From positions 1 to 48,154 of the forward strand of contig DCQY01000031.1 in assembly GCA_002323995.1 (NCBI GenBank): a DNA stretch of 48,154 nucleotides, in the 5' to 3' direction. A program made the position numbers and the translations under genes. The stretch is from Akkermansiaceae bacterium UBA1506. GTDB taxonomy: Bacteria; Verrucomicrobiota; Verrucomicrobiia; Verrucomicrobiales; DEV007. Under the pieces are notes generated by a model. It was not told the DNA's origin. It did no database searches and saw only the letters and a list, made by a program, of their open reading frames with translations. Each line of letters starts with the position of its first letter. Position 1 is the stretch's first letter. Positions 1 to 8,643 of this stretch are shown here, piece by piece.

Positions 1-94
1 GTATTTCGGCGAACTGCGCAGTGAGGGAAGCAAGGCTACTTTTGTTCCATCATAAGCGATTCGAACGCCTCTGCTTTTGAGAAATGGGCTCTAA

Positions 95-1708
95 TTAGCC
101 TCTCTGCGTTCCTGGGTTACTCTTGCCAAAGACCGACTTGAGGTCGCTCACTTTGGTCATGAGTAATTGGCCATTCTTCTCTTCGCGGTTTCCCGTCAGG
201 ACGATCGGTGTGCCGACATGATAGGGGAGATTAAAATCGTGAAAGTCGCGAAAGCTTACGTCCACGCGGACAGGATCTTTACCTTCGACTTCCATGTAGA
301 AGGTTTTGGCCTCGTCTAGATTCTCAGACATGACGAGTCGGCCTTGGACGATGATTTTACCGCTAGACAACTTGATCCAACTCTCGAAGGAGCGCTCATG
401 GTATTCGTTAAAGGGGCTGCCGTCGAGGCCTTGCAGTGGGGTGCCTGAATTGGCATAGGAATCGATCGGAATTCCAAATCCCTGCATTAAAGCTAGATGA
501 AGATCGCCCAGTTCTTGGTTTTCTGCATAACGGAGATAGCGTCCTGTCTTAAGCATGCCGCCGCCCTGACCAGCTAGAATCGTGGGGATGCGTTGAGCAG
601 TGTGGTTGTCAGAGTGGCCCATACCCGAACCGAAGAGAACAACGGTGTGATCCAGTAGGCTTCCTTCTTGGTCTTTGTACGATTTTAGCTTGGTGAGAAG
701 GTAGTCGAACTTCTCCATGTGCCAGAGGCTGATTTTTAGGAGGCCGTCAATATTTTCCCGGCTGAAGTTGCGGAAAAAATGGGAAAGGTAGTGATGCTGT
801 TCCTTGACCCCGAGGAAGTCAAAAATGATACGGCTGTTGCTGTTACCCAGCATGTAGGTGGCGCAGCGAGTGGAGTCGGTCCAGAGCGCGAGGGCAATGA
901 GGTCGATCATCGTATTGACCTGCTCGTCGAGATTGGTCGCCAGCGGTGGACGAACGATGTCCTCGAAATCAATGGGGGAAGGTTTCGCATTTTTGTTAAT
1001 TTGCCCGATTCGCTGCTCGGTCTCTCGAACCACCGTAAGGTACTCCTCCAGGGTATCTCGGTCCTCCTTGCCCGCTTTGCGTTGAAGTGCTTTGACGTCA
1101 TCGTTCACACGGTCGAGCAGGCTGCTCATGTCCCTGCGCTTTGATGGAACTGAAAGTGGGTGGCGGAAGAGACGGTCGAAGATGAGTTGTGGGTCGCTTT
1201 CGCGAGGCAAACGTTCACCATCGGGACCGTAGGATATATAGCTGCAGTCAATCTGTCCCGTAAAAAGACCTTCTGTGGTCAGCTCGAGAGAACGATGCGA
1301 GGTGTCTCCACCAATCTGGTTTGCGATTAGCTGATCCATCGAAGCCCCGCTGGTGTTTTGATGGTGGCCGCTGAGAAAGCGACGGGTGGAATTCCTGTGG
1401 GACGAAAATCCGAAGTCTCCCATATTATCCAAAATGACCAGATCGTCCTTGTGCTGGGAAAAGGGAGCCATTAACGGCGACATGCGAAAGTCGTTCTCGG
1501 TGCCGCCATTGATGTTCCAGGAGGGTGGGTGAACTCCGTTGGGCTTGAAGAGTGACATGAAGCGTAGCGGCGGAGTATTGTCCCCGGAGAGATTGGTGAC
1601 TCCGGAGTCGGCACTCGCTTCCATCAGATTGAGAAAAGGCAGTGGCACGGCAGCACCGAAAGCACCGCGCAGGAAGGTGCGTCGATTGATAGACCAATTT
1701 CGCTTCAT
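95..1708 (-). CDS. DUF1552 family protein with Tat-type signal and C-terminal extension
   Basis: This is a DUF1552 (PF07586) protein of unknown biochemical role. The family is exported and nearly always sits beside a DUF1592/DUF1588 cytochrome-like protein. The N-terminus carries a twin-arginine signal (N-R-R-T-F-L-R, residues 8-14) followed by a hydrophobic stretch. The DUF1552 core spans roughly residues 40-420. It has a His-rich stretch after 'SGHHQNTSGAS' and, near the C-terminus of the core, the family block 'LLDHTVVLFGSGMGHSDNH'. After about residue 430 there is an extra segment of about 100 residues, rich in beta-prone sequence, that the other two DUF1552 proteins here lack (426 and 445 aa against 537 aa). 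The ATG overlaps the stop of the upstream DUF1592-type gene by 4 bp (ATGA), implying translational coupling. Family assignment is confident; function is not known. Confidence 0.9.
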   Translation of the reverse strand: MKRNWSINRRTFLRGAFGAAVPLPFLNLMEASADSGVTNLSGDNTPPLRFMSLFKPNGVHPPSWNINGGTENDFRMSPLMAPFSQHKDDLVILDNMGDFGFSSHRNSTRRFLSGHHQNTSGASMDQLIANQIGGDTSHRSLELTTEGLFTGQIDCSYISYGPDGERLPRESDPQLIFDRLFRHPLSVPSKRRDMSSLLDRVNDDVKALQRKAGKEDRDTLEEYLTVVRETEQRIGQINKNAKPSPIDFEDIVRPPLATNLDEQVNTMIDLIALALWTDSTRCATYMLGNSNSRIIFDFLGVKEQHHYLSHFFRNFSRENIDGLLKISLWHMEKFDYLLTKLKSYKDQEGSLLDHTVVLFGSGMGHSDNHTAQRIPTILAGQGGGMLKTGRYLRYAENQELGDLHLALMQGFGIPIDSYANSGTPLQGLDGSPFNEYHERSFESWIKLSSGKIIVQGRLVMSENLDEAKTFYMEVEGKDPVRVDVSFRDFHDFNLPYHVGTPIVLTGNREEKNGQLLMTKVSDLKSVFGKSNPGTQRG

Positions 1709-3675
1709 GGTTTTTTGGGAGCCGGAATTACAGTTTCGCGGAAAGGAAGGCTGTTGGCGATATTAAAAAAGAGCTGCCCCCAGGTGGCACCCTCGACTAG
1801 CATCTTCTCGGTGATCGCCTCGACCGTGGGCCCGTCGTGCGCTCCGAGTTTTCGGCAAAGCGCGTAAGAGAGGGTCCTTTCGACGATGTTTCTAATAATA
1901 GCTTCACGGCGACTCGTCATGAAAATCTGTTTAAGTTCTTCAAAATTCTCGAAGGTTTCACCAGTGGAGAGCATACCGGAAGTATCGATCGGACCATCCG
2001 CTTTCTTTTTGCTCTGCATGCCTTTGGGAAAAGAATTGATGTCGCTTAAGAGATAAGCGCCCCTGTCGTTGTAGGCTTCGAAGGCAAATCCAATGGGATC
2101 AATTTTTTCGTGGCAGCGGGCACAGGTAGCATTTTCACGGTGAAGAGCGAACTGTTCGCGGAAAGTGAGCTTTTGATTTCCAAGAGTGGCTTCAATTGGG
2201 GGCACATCAGCGGGCGGTTCGCCAATGTGTTCCCCGAGAATGCGTTCTAGAGTCCAAGTTCCCCGGATAATGGGGCCATGGTTCATCGCAAGGACAGCCG
2301 GCATGGTGAGCAGTCCACCGCGTCCCGGAGTTTGCTCAAGGAGGAGTTTCTGGTTCGGTGGGGCCTGCTTTTCGATCCCTTTTGGTTTCACGTATTTCTC
2401 GAGTTTTTTGCGATCTTCGGGATAGACTGAGGAGGTCACGGAGTTGGTAAAGGTGACTTCAGAATCAATCATTTCCATAAGTGGTCGATTTTCGGTGAAA
2501 AGATAATTCAAAAAGTCGAGTGGCTGACTTTTATAAGAAACCAATAAGTAGGGATCTTTGTAGGCGTCATTAATCTCGTCGAGCGCAAGCCACTGGTTGG
2601 CAAAACTCTCAGCAAGGCTTCGCGCCTTGGGTGACTTCAACATGCGGTTTACCTGCTGTTCGAAAATCTTGGGTTCTAACAGAGATCCATCTGAGGTAAG
2701 ATCGAAAAGTTCTTCATCAGGAGAATCTTCCCAGAGAAAATAAGAGAGACGCTCAGCCAATTCGAAAGCGTCTACCTCATGCTGTATACCCGGCACCTTC
2801 TCCATTCTCATCCCTCGATAGAGGAAGCTCGGCGACATCAGGACCGCTTGCATTTCGAACTTGAGCGCGTTTACCAGTTTTGCGCCTGACAAACCCACTA
2901 GCGGGGACAGCATATCTTCAAACTCTTTATCCGAAACAGGACGACGATAGGCCTTGGTCACGAATTTTCGCAAAAGGGTCTGCCCCATCGATAGGGTGAA
3001 GTCTTCGTGTTTGTAGTTCTTCGGTAGCTCAACTTCGAGGAAAGCATTGAGCGATTGTGGACGACCGCGGGAGAAGAGGCGGATCAAGGCGACTTCGGAA
3101 AAATAAGCGTACTGATCCCAGAGCGTTGTGGAGATCGGGGCCCCATGTGTGTCGTTGATGAAACCGCTTTCGCCCGGCGGATCAGTGGGCATCAGTTTGA
3201 GAATGAGCGACGGTTCGATCGCGGTTTGCTCGGCCTTCTGGACCCTATTTTCGAGGTCGAAACCGAAGAGTGACCGCATCGTGTTGCGATATTCAGGAGC
3301 AGAAAGTCGACGCGGTAGGAAGACTCCCGGTTTGGCTTCGATTTGGACGTAACGGTTCTCGTAATAAGATTGGAAGGCGGCGCGCTCTTCGGCGGTAGGT
3401 TGCTTTTCATCCTCCGGCGGCATGTCTTCGTAATCAACGACTTCGGCAGCCAGTTGCCAGAAATCGAAGTCATCTTTCGAAGCGGCGGTAACAGAAACGG
3501 TCCCGAAATCGACCTTTCCTTTGACCTTCTCGCCGCTGTGGCACTTCAGACAATAGGTTTCAAGAAACAGGGAGATGTTCTTAGGGTTTGGCTCTATCGC
3601 GGGTGCCGCAAAGGGAACGAGGACGAGGCCTATGCCAGTGCAGGCGAGCAGAAGCGGTTGGATCCGTTTTGGCAT
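1705..3675 (-). CDS. DUF1592/DUF1588/DUF1585-type planctomycete-cytochrome protein
   Basis: This exported protein of about 656 residues belongs to the DUF1587/1592/1588/1585/1595 multidomain family. The ATG at 3675 is preferred over a GTG at 3714 because it places a signal peptide (MPKRIQPLLLACTGIGL) at the very start. A c-type-cytochrome-like C-x-x-C-H motif (YCLKCH) lies at residues 42-46, and a second (ATCARCHEKIDP) near residue 518 is the DUF1588 hallmark. The middle carries the family blocks 'RRLSAPEYRNTMR' and 'FVTKAYRRPVSDKEF'. The family is thought to be a periplasmic redox or haem protein, but no reaction is established. Its partner is the DUF1552 gene downstream, overlapped by 4 bp. 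The nearest upstream gene on the same strand ends 133 bp away. Confidence 0.88.
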   Translation of the reverse strand: MPKRIQPLLLACTGIGLVLVPFAAPAIEPNPKNISLFLETYCLKCHSGEKVKGKVDFGTVSVTAASKDDFDFWQLAAEVVDYEDMPPEDEKQPTAEERAAFQSYYENRYVQIEAKPGVFLPRRLSAPEYRNTMRSLFGFDLENRVQKAEQTAIEPSLILKLMPTDPPGESGFINDTHGAPISTTLWDQYAYFSEVALIRLFSRGRPQSLNAFLEVELPKNYKHEDFTLSMGQTLLRKFVTKAYRRPVSDKEFEDMLSPLVGLSGAKLVNALKFEMQAVLMSPSFLYRGMRMEKVPGIQHEVDAFELAERLSYFLWEDSPDEELFDLTSDGSLLEPKIFEQQVNRMLKSPKARSLAESFANQWLALDEINDAYKDPYLLVSYKSQPLDFLNYLFTENRPLMEMIDSEVTFTNSVTSSVYPEDRKKLEKYVKPKGIEKQAPPNQKLLLEQTPGRGGLLTMPAVLAMNHGPIIRGTWTLERILGEHIGEPPADVPPIEATLGNQKLTFREQFALHRENATCARCHEKIDPIGFAFEAYNDRGAYLLSDINSFPKGMQSKKKADGPIDTSGMLSTGETFENFEELKQIFMTSRREAIIRNIVERTLSYALCRKLGAHDGPTVEAITEKMLVEGATWGQLFFNIANSLPFRETVIPAPKKP

Positions 3676-3808
3676 ATCCGCATCTCGCAGTTTTAACTTT
3701 CGCAAATGCACCACCTCTGACGGGATGCGCTGGAATGGCTTCGCTCGAAGACCTTGTGTGAAATCGTTCCCGCTAACAAAGCTTGCGGTTGTCTGAGCCC
3801 CACTCTCT

Positions 3809-5089
3809 TCACACCAATCCCTCCATCAGACCCGTGCTCGTTGCAAAGTGCTCGTGCTCGAGTCCGGCCCGGTGAAGGGCGCTGAGGTAGAGATTAGGCA
3901 GCGGGTAGTTGTTCTTTTGATCGAAGGCAAGGTGACGTCCATGCTTGAAACCACCACCGGCAAAAAGAACCGGCATATTGCGGTTGTCGTGGCTGGATGC
4001 ATTACCCAGATTTGAAGTCAGGAGTACCATCGTCTCGTCGAGCAGCGATCCGTTTTCACCTGGGGCAGCCTTAAGACGGCGGAGGAGATCAGCCCACTCG
4101 TTGATGACGGCCTGCTCCACGATTGCGAGTTGGTCGATTTTTTCCTCGTCGCGACCGTGGTGACTGAGGCTGTGATAGCCTTCATTAACGCCGGCAACAC
4201 CATTGACCTTTGCAGTGCCGGGTATGTGCAGAGTCATGAAACGGGTAGAGTCCGTCTGGAAAGCAAGGTGAACAATCTCAAGCATCGCGTTTTCGATGGA
4301 AATCGTGTTGCTTAGATTGACGTTGTAAGGCGCTTCGGCATTCACCTTTGGCTTCGGCTTGCGAATCCAGGCTTCATTGGCGTGGAGGCGCTGTTCCAAT
4401 TCACGAACGCTAGTGAACCAATGGTCGAGTTTTTCCTTGTCGCCGTGACCCAGTTCTCTCTGGAGTGACTTGGCTTCGTCACCGATGATGTCCATGATGC
4501 TGCGACCACTCCGAATGAGTTCAGCTTGCTGGTCTTGCTCTCTGGCACTGTCGTCTTTGAAGAGCTTATTGAAGAGCTTCACCGGATCTTCCATTGCTGG
4601 GATCATGGCGCCATTTTCAGTGTAGGATGGGCTCGAACTGGAGCCCGTGTTCAACACCATGGAGGGGAAGCGCGTTTCGTGCCCCAGGTGCTTTGCGAAA
4701 AGCTGATCCAGTGAGATGGTATTCCTGGCAGCACCATCGTTTTTGTTGGGGCAGGCGGAGAAGATGCTACTTTCAGCGGTATGCCCCCCACCGACGCGTG
4801 GGTGAGAAGTGCCTGACACGATCGTGAAATCATCCCTCAAATCTTGAAGTGGCTGGAGGTAAGGCGAAGGCCTGTACTGGTTGCCGGCAGTTTCGGGAAC
4901 CAGCAGAGGGCCGTGGAGACCGAGTGAAAGACTAACACCGAGGAATCGTTTTGCCTTGGGCTGGTTGTCGTTGACAGCAAAGGCAGGCATCATCGCATCC
5001 AGCATAGGGAGACCCATGGCAATGCCAGCGTTGCGCAAGGCGCTACGGCGGGAGAGGCTTTTGCCGAGGGTGATGTTCACGTTTTTCAT
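3809..5089 (-). CDS. DUF1552 family protein with Tat-type signal
   Basis: This is a second DUF1552 (PF07586) protein of 426 residues, the usual size for the family. The N-terminus has a twin-arginine signal (S-R-R-S-A-L-R, about residues 13-19) followed by a hydrophobic Gly/Ala/Met segment. Family blocks include 'SIFSACPNKNDGAARNTISL', 'EKLDHWFTSVRELEQRL' and 'LAFQTDSTRFMTLHI', which matches the 'ALALWTDSTRCATYMLG' block in the neighbouring paralogue. It starts 17 bp downstream of the DUF1592-type gene at 5107-7512, so the two are almost surely co-transcribed. Together with the pair at 95-3675 it forms a four-gene run on the minus strand. Function is unknown beyond an exported partner of the cytochrome-like protein. 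Confidence 0.9.
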   Translation of the reverse strand: MKNVNITLGKSLSRRSALRNAGIAMGLPMLDAMMPAFAVNDNQPKAKRFLGVSLSLGLHGPLLVPETAGNQYRPSPYLQPLQDLRDDFTIVSGTSHPRVGGGHTAESSIFSACPNKNDGAARNTISLDQLFAKHLGHETRFPSMVLNTGSSSSPSYTENGAMIPAMEDPVKLFNKLFKDDSAREQDQQAELIRSGRSIMDIIGDEAKSLQRELGHGDKEKLDHWFTSVRELEQRLHANEAWIRKPKPKVNAEAPYNVNLSNTISIENAMLEIVHLAFQTDSTRFMTLHIPGTAKVNGVAGVNEGYHSLSHHGRDEEKIDQLAIVEQAVINEWADLLRRLKAAPGENGSLLDETMVLLTSNLGNASSHDNRNMPVLFAGGGFKHGRHLAFDQKNNYPLPNLYLSALHRAGLEHEHFATSTGLMEGLV

Positions 5090-5106
5090 TTTGTGATGAT
5101 TTGGGA

Positions 5107-7512
5107 CTACTTACTTCGAAAAGCTTCTGTGGCAACGACTGCGTGCACGATACTACGCATTCCGTAGTTATCATCTTTAGTTTGATTGGCAATTTGCTGG
5201 ATATCCCAAGTATCGCTGAAACGTGGAGGTGCGCCAGTGGCGTAGGTGAGGAGATTTTTCCCGAAGGCTTTGGTCAGCATCTCAGGCCGGCTAGCGTGAA
5301 TCGCTTTCCATCCCTGAATGCCCTTAAATGCCTCTCCATCGGAGGTGATGCCTGATGGATCAACCTTTGCGCCTTTGTTACCGGCGCCATAACCAGTTCT
5401 CCAGCGACCTACTGGGTCGTAATTTTCGAAGGCAAACCCTGCTGGATCAATCTTGCGGTGACAAGCAGCACAGCTCTCATTGTTGCTGTGCTTAGCGAGT
5501 TGGTCGCGAATGCTGACGGCTCCACGGATGTCAGGTTCGACTGCGGGCACTCCCGGAGGAGGTGGTGGGATATGAAGCCCAAGGATACGCTCTCCCATCC
5601 AAATCCCCCGCAGAATGGGGGAGGTGACCGTACCGTCGGCAGTGACTTTCATGATTGCCCCGTGGCTGACAAGTCCGCCAGCGTAGGGGCTGGACAGTTT
5701 GACGCGTTGGGTCCCTTCACCCGGAGTCAGGGTGATTTCCGTGTGACCATAAAAGCGAGCGAGGCGTTCGTTCATGAAGGAGTGATCCGCCATGATCAGT
5801 TTATTTATGGGACGGTTATTAAGGATGAGGTCTTCAAGGAAAGTTTGAGTTTCTTCGATCATCGCATCCTGAACAATGAGGTCGAATGTTTTGAAACGAC
5901 TCCGGTCTGGCGTGGTGAAATTGATCAAGTTGAGGGTCAGCCACTGATCGGCAAGACTCTTGATAAAACGTTCCGCTTTGGGGTCATCGAGAAGACGATT
6001 AAGCTGGCGGTGGAGTTCTTTCGGGTCAGAAGTTAGTTGTCCTTGATTGGCGGCATGTCGAAGCGCCGCATCCGGCATGGAGTTCCATGCCAGGTAGCTG
6101 AGACGTGAGGCGAGCGCGTAATCGTCGAGTTTCCCAGGCTTTTCAACGAAGGTCAGGAATCGGGGCGAGCAGAGAATACCGCGATAAGCCGCGCGCAACC
6201 CGTCGCCGATAGAGGCTCCGGACTTTTTCGTTTCCGTTACAGCAAGTTCAATCCATGGCTCAATTTGTTCGTGTGTCACCGGCCTTCGATAGGCTCGGTT
6301 GGCGAATCGCCTGATAGCCGGAGTTACAACCTCTCGGGTGGGCTTGCCTTTTTTTAGTGCGTCCCAATCAAGGCCGGCATACAAGTTCTGAATAACCTGA
6401 TCTCGGTTTGCATTCGGGTAGATGCGCTCAACCTTAATACCGCTGACCGCTATGCCCTGATAGCCATCCTCCTTCAAGTTTCTGCCTTTGTAAGAAACCC
6501 GTCCTCCCCCTGTTCCGTTACGAGCGCGCTTATAGGTGGTATCGTTTGGTTTTATCTCAAGACAGTGGCCTTCCTTGATATAGGCTTCGAATGCGATGTC
6601 CCTTTTTTGTGTGGTAGCTTCCACGATTCCAACCGGGAACATCATTGGGGCATTAGAAGAACAGACGCCCGACCTCAGAGTTCCCCAGACGAATCCATTG
6701 CGAGGGTTGACAGCAACCACATTTTTAAGTGTCACTCTATACCAGCCGGATTCGGGAACCTCGGTGCTATACATTCGACCGTAAAATTGAGGCGTCATTG
6801 GCCAAGTGATGGACTGCCCATCTCTGAAGTCTGGTCCTCGATAATTGCCGGCACCCCGCGCGTCTTCGGTGCCGAGTTCTTTGGCTGTAAAGGTGCGGGA
6901 ATAGACCTTTTTTTCTTTCTTGGTGCGGCGGAATGCCTCTGAAAGAGCAGCCTCAGCTGCATTTAGATAAGCGGAGATGTTGAAGTGGGATATCTGCTGA
7001 GCATCGGCTACCGTTTCGAAACCATGTAGGGAAGGATCTTCGGGGAGATAGCTCTTGAGTGGAATATCGATTCCGAGCAGGTCATGGAGCGTATGTTCGT
7101 ATTCGCGGCGTGTCAGCCGACGAGTCTGGACGCGGCCAAAAATTTTCCGTTCCTCACGGTCGGCTTCGAGGAGTGGATTCTTTATCGTGGTGAGAAATTC
7201 AGATTTGGCTTCACCATTGGGTTGCTTTTTGTTCTTCGGAGGCATATCGCCATGAGCGATCGCATCGTGCACAGCACGCCAAATTTTGAAATTACCCGGG
7301 TCCTCTATGTCGAAGTTTAGATCCAGCAGGTTGAGATCACCTTTCGCTGAAATGTCATCGTGACAGTCATAGCAATAGGTGCCGAGAAAGGTCTCGACTT
7401 TGCCACGGATTTCCTCGGTCTTTGCAACGCAGTTACCAGCCGTTGATGCCAGAGAGATCAAAGCAAGGCAACGGTGGGTCGTCTTCGAAAACGTTGTCGG
7501 GAAGAGGAGCAT
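5107..7512 (-). CDS. DUF1592-type planctomycete-cytochrome protein with inserted beta domain
   Basis: This exported protein of 801 residues is in the DUF1587/1592/1588/1585 family. A signal peptide covers about residues 1-30. The N-terminal haem-type motif TYCYDCH gives C47-x-x-C50-H51, and a second C-x-x-C-H (SCAACHRKIDPAGF) lies near residue 686. Between the N-terminal DUF1587 region ('RRLTRREYEHTLHDLLG') and the DUF1595/1592 region ('FANRAYRRPVTHEQI') there is an insertion of roughly 150 residues (about 200-350). It has the alternating pattern of a beta-sandwich, including 'ESGWYRVTLKNVV'. Larger members of the family often carry a carbohydrate-binding-like module here. It is the first gene of the four-gene DUF1592/DUF1552 run, and its divergent neighbour is the SHD1 gene at 7779. 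Redox role and substrate are unknown. Confidence 0.88.
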   Translation of the reverse strand: MLLFPTTFSKTTHRCLALISLASTAGNCVAKTEEIRGKVETFLGTYCYDCHDDISAKGDLNLLDLNFDIEDPGNFKIWRAVHDAIAHGDMPPKNKKQPNGEAKSEFLTTIKNPLLEADREERKIFGRVQTRRLTRREYEHTLHDLLGIDIPLKSYLPEDPSLHGFETVADAQQISHFNISAYLNAAEAALSEAFRRTKKEKKVYSRTFTAKELGTEDARGAGNYRGPDFRDGQSITWPMTPQFYGRMYSTEVPESGWYRVTLKNVVAVNPRNGFVWGTLRSGVCSSNAPMMFPVGIVEATTQKRDIAFEAYIKEGHCLEIKPNDTTYKRARNGTGGGRVSYKGRNLKEDGYQGIAVSGIKVERIYPNANRDQVIQNLYAGLDWDALKKGKPTREVVTPAIRRFANRAYRRPVTHEQIEPWIELAVTETKKSGASIGDGLRAAYRGILCSPRFLTFVEKPGKLDDYALASRLSYLAWNSMPDAALRHAANQGQLTSDPKELHRQLNRLLDDPKAERFIKSLADQWLTLNLINFTTPDRSRFKTFDLIVQDAMIEETQTFLEDLILNNRPINKLIMADHSFMNERLARFYGHTEITLTPGEGTQRVKLSSPYAGGLVSHGAIMKVTADGTVTSPILRGIWMGERILGLHIPPPPPGVPAVEPDIRGAVSIRDQLAKHSNNESCAACHRKIDPAGFAFENYDPVGRWRTGYGAGNKGAKVDPSGITSDGEAFKGIQGWKAIHASRPEMLTKAFGKNLLTYATGAPPRFSDTWDIQQIANQTKDDNYGMRSIVHAVVATEAFRSK

Positions 7513-7778
7513 TGGGGATGCGGAAAAACTGACTCCGCAAGTGTAATGTAAACCGTTGGAATTGGTATTCCTTAGCGTTTATACGTTAGAACCCGCCGCG
7601 CTGTTTCTGTCTTTTTTATTTCCTCTGCTAATCAGATGGCGATCCTTCTTATCAGGGATGAAAATTATGTTTTCACTGCCCAGTTGGCATCTCGCATCGT
7701 TTTTTTGGCTTTCTCTTGGATAAAACTATCACTAAGGTGCTGTCCAATAGTTCCGAAAACGTCTTTTATTATTTAATC

Positions 7779-8369
7779 ATGAAGAAAATTATGTTCACCC
7801 AGCTGTTTGCGATTCTTCTTCTGTCTTCTCTATCACAAGCTGAGTGGCGCGAATTTACCAGCGTCGACGGCTCGAAGAAGGTGAGGGCAGAGGTGCGCGG
7901 CTACGATGAAGCGTCCGGCATGGTAGCGCTTCGACTCGAAGGAAATCGGGCTATTAATGCTCCGGTATCGGCTTTCATCGAAGAGGATCAGGCTTTCATT
8001 AAGAAAGCAGCGGTTACTCTCCTTGCCGGTCGCAACCTCTGGATTGAATTTTTGGACGAAGAGACTGAAGTCAGCGAAAAGCGGAATCCAACCAATGGTT
8101 ACCGGACCGTTAAGAAGAAAAGCGGCTACAAAATGGAAATGCGGAATAACAGCACCGCCCCCTTTGAAGGCTTGACTGCTGATTACCAGATCTTCTACGC
8201 CTCTTATAGTAATCCGTCCAAGGATCGCACCAAGAGTGATAAGGTGAAGTTCGCTTCGATGGATCTTCCAGTGATGCAGCCTCGGGAGGAAGTCATCATC
8301 GAAACCGAGTCGATTAATTTAACAGAGATTACCAAGCTACCGCTCAGTGAATGTAAGGGCGGGAGTTGA
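7779..8369 (+). CDS. Exported SHD1-like domain protein
   Basis: This secreted protein of 196 residues is of unknown function. The ATG at 7779 is chosen over an upstream in-frame start because it gives a clean signal peptide (MKKIMFTQLFAILLLSS..SQA). Residues about 20-77 look like an SHD1-type (SLA1 homology domain 1) module. The pattern is W-R-E-F-T-S-V-D-G-S-K-K-V-R-A-E-V, then a second strand ending 'MVALRLEG', then a helix 'EEDQAFIKKAA'. The remaining 120 residues are beta-rich and charged, with a 'KKKSGYKMEMRNNS' stretch; I do not recognise that part. The same SHD1-like module recurs in three other exported proteins in this window (16529, 22239, 37404). A strong hairpin terminator overlaps the stop codon. 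Confidence 0.72.
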   Translation: MKKIMFTQLFAILLLSSLSQAEWREFTSVDGSKKVRAEVRGYDEASGMVALRLEGNRAINAPVSAFIEEDQAFIKKAAVTLLAGRNLWIEFLDEETEVSEKRNPTNGYRTVKKKSGYKMEMRNNSTAPFEGLTADYQIFYASYSNPSKDRTKSDKVKFASMDLPVMQPREEVIIETESINLTEITKLPLSECKGGS

Positions 8370-8390
8370 AATGCTCCCGCCACTTCTTTC
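8358..8390 (+). terminator. Rho-independent terminator overlapping the stop of the SHD1 gene
   Basis: Perfect 8-bp arms GGCGGGAG (8358-8365) and CTCCCGCC (8374-8381) enclose an 8-nt loop that contains the TGA stop codon of the upstream gene. They are followed by a short pyrimidine/T tract (8384-8390). A second compact hairpin, TCCGCG-gtt-CGCGGA (8389-8403), follows directly. The T tract is weak, so termination strength is uncertain. Confidence 0.65.
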
Positions 8391-8643
8391 CGCGGTTCGC
8401 GGAGAGACAAAATAGAAGGGGTAATCCTCAGAGTAAAGATGGACGGCAATCTCGTCCGAGAATACAAATTCCCATCCAGCATGAGTAGAGGTTGGCGCAT
8501 CGATGCGGAGGACGCAGGCTAGCGAATTCGGGAACGAGGTGGCTCGTGGACTCGGTCAAGGCTACCTTTTTGGGTAAATGAGCTAAAAAGTAATGCCCCA
8601 ATAACAAGCAGTGGTATTTCGACTTGGTGTTTTCTAGAACGAT

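Noticed and set aside
5458..6036. 192-codon plus-strand frame within the DUF1592-type gene
   Set aside because: It is antisense to a gene with two C-x-x-C-H motifs and family blocks, and has no recognisable protein features of its own.
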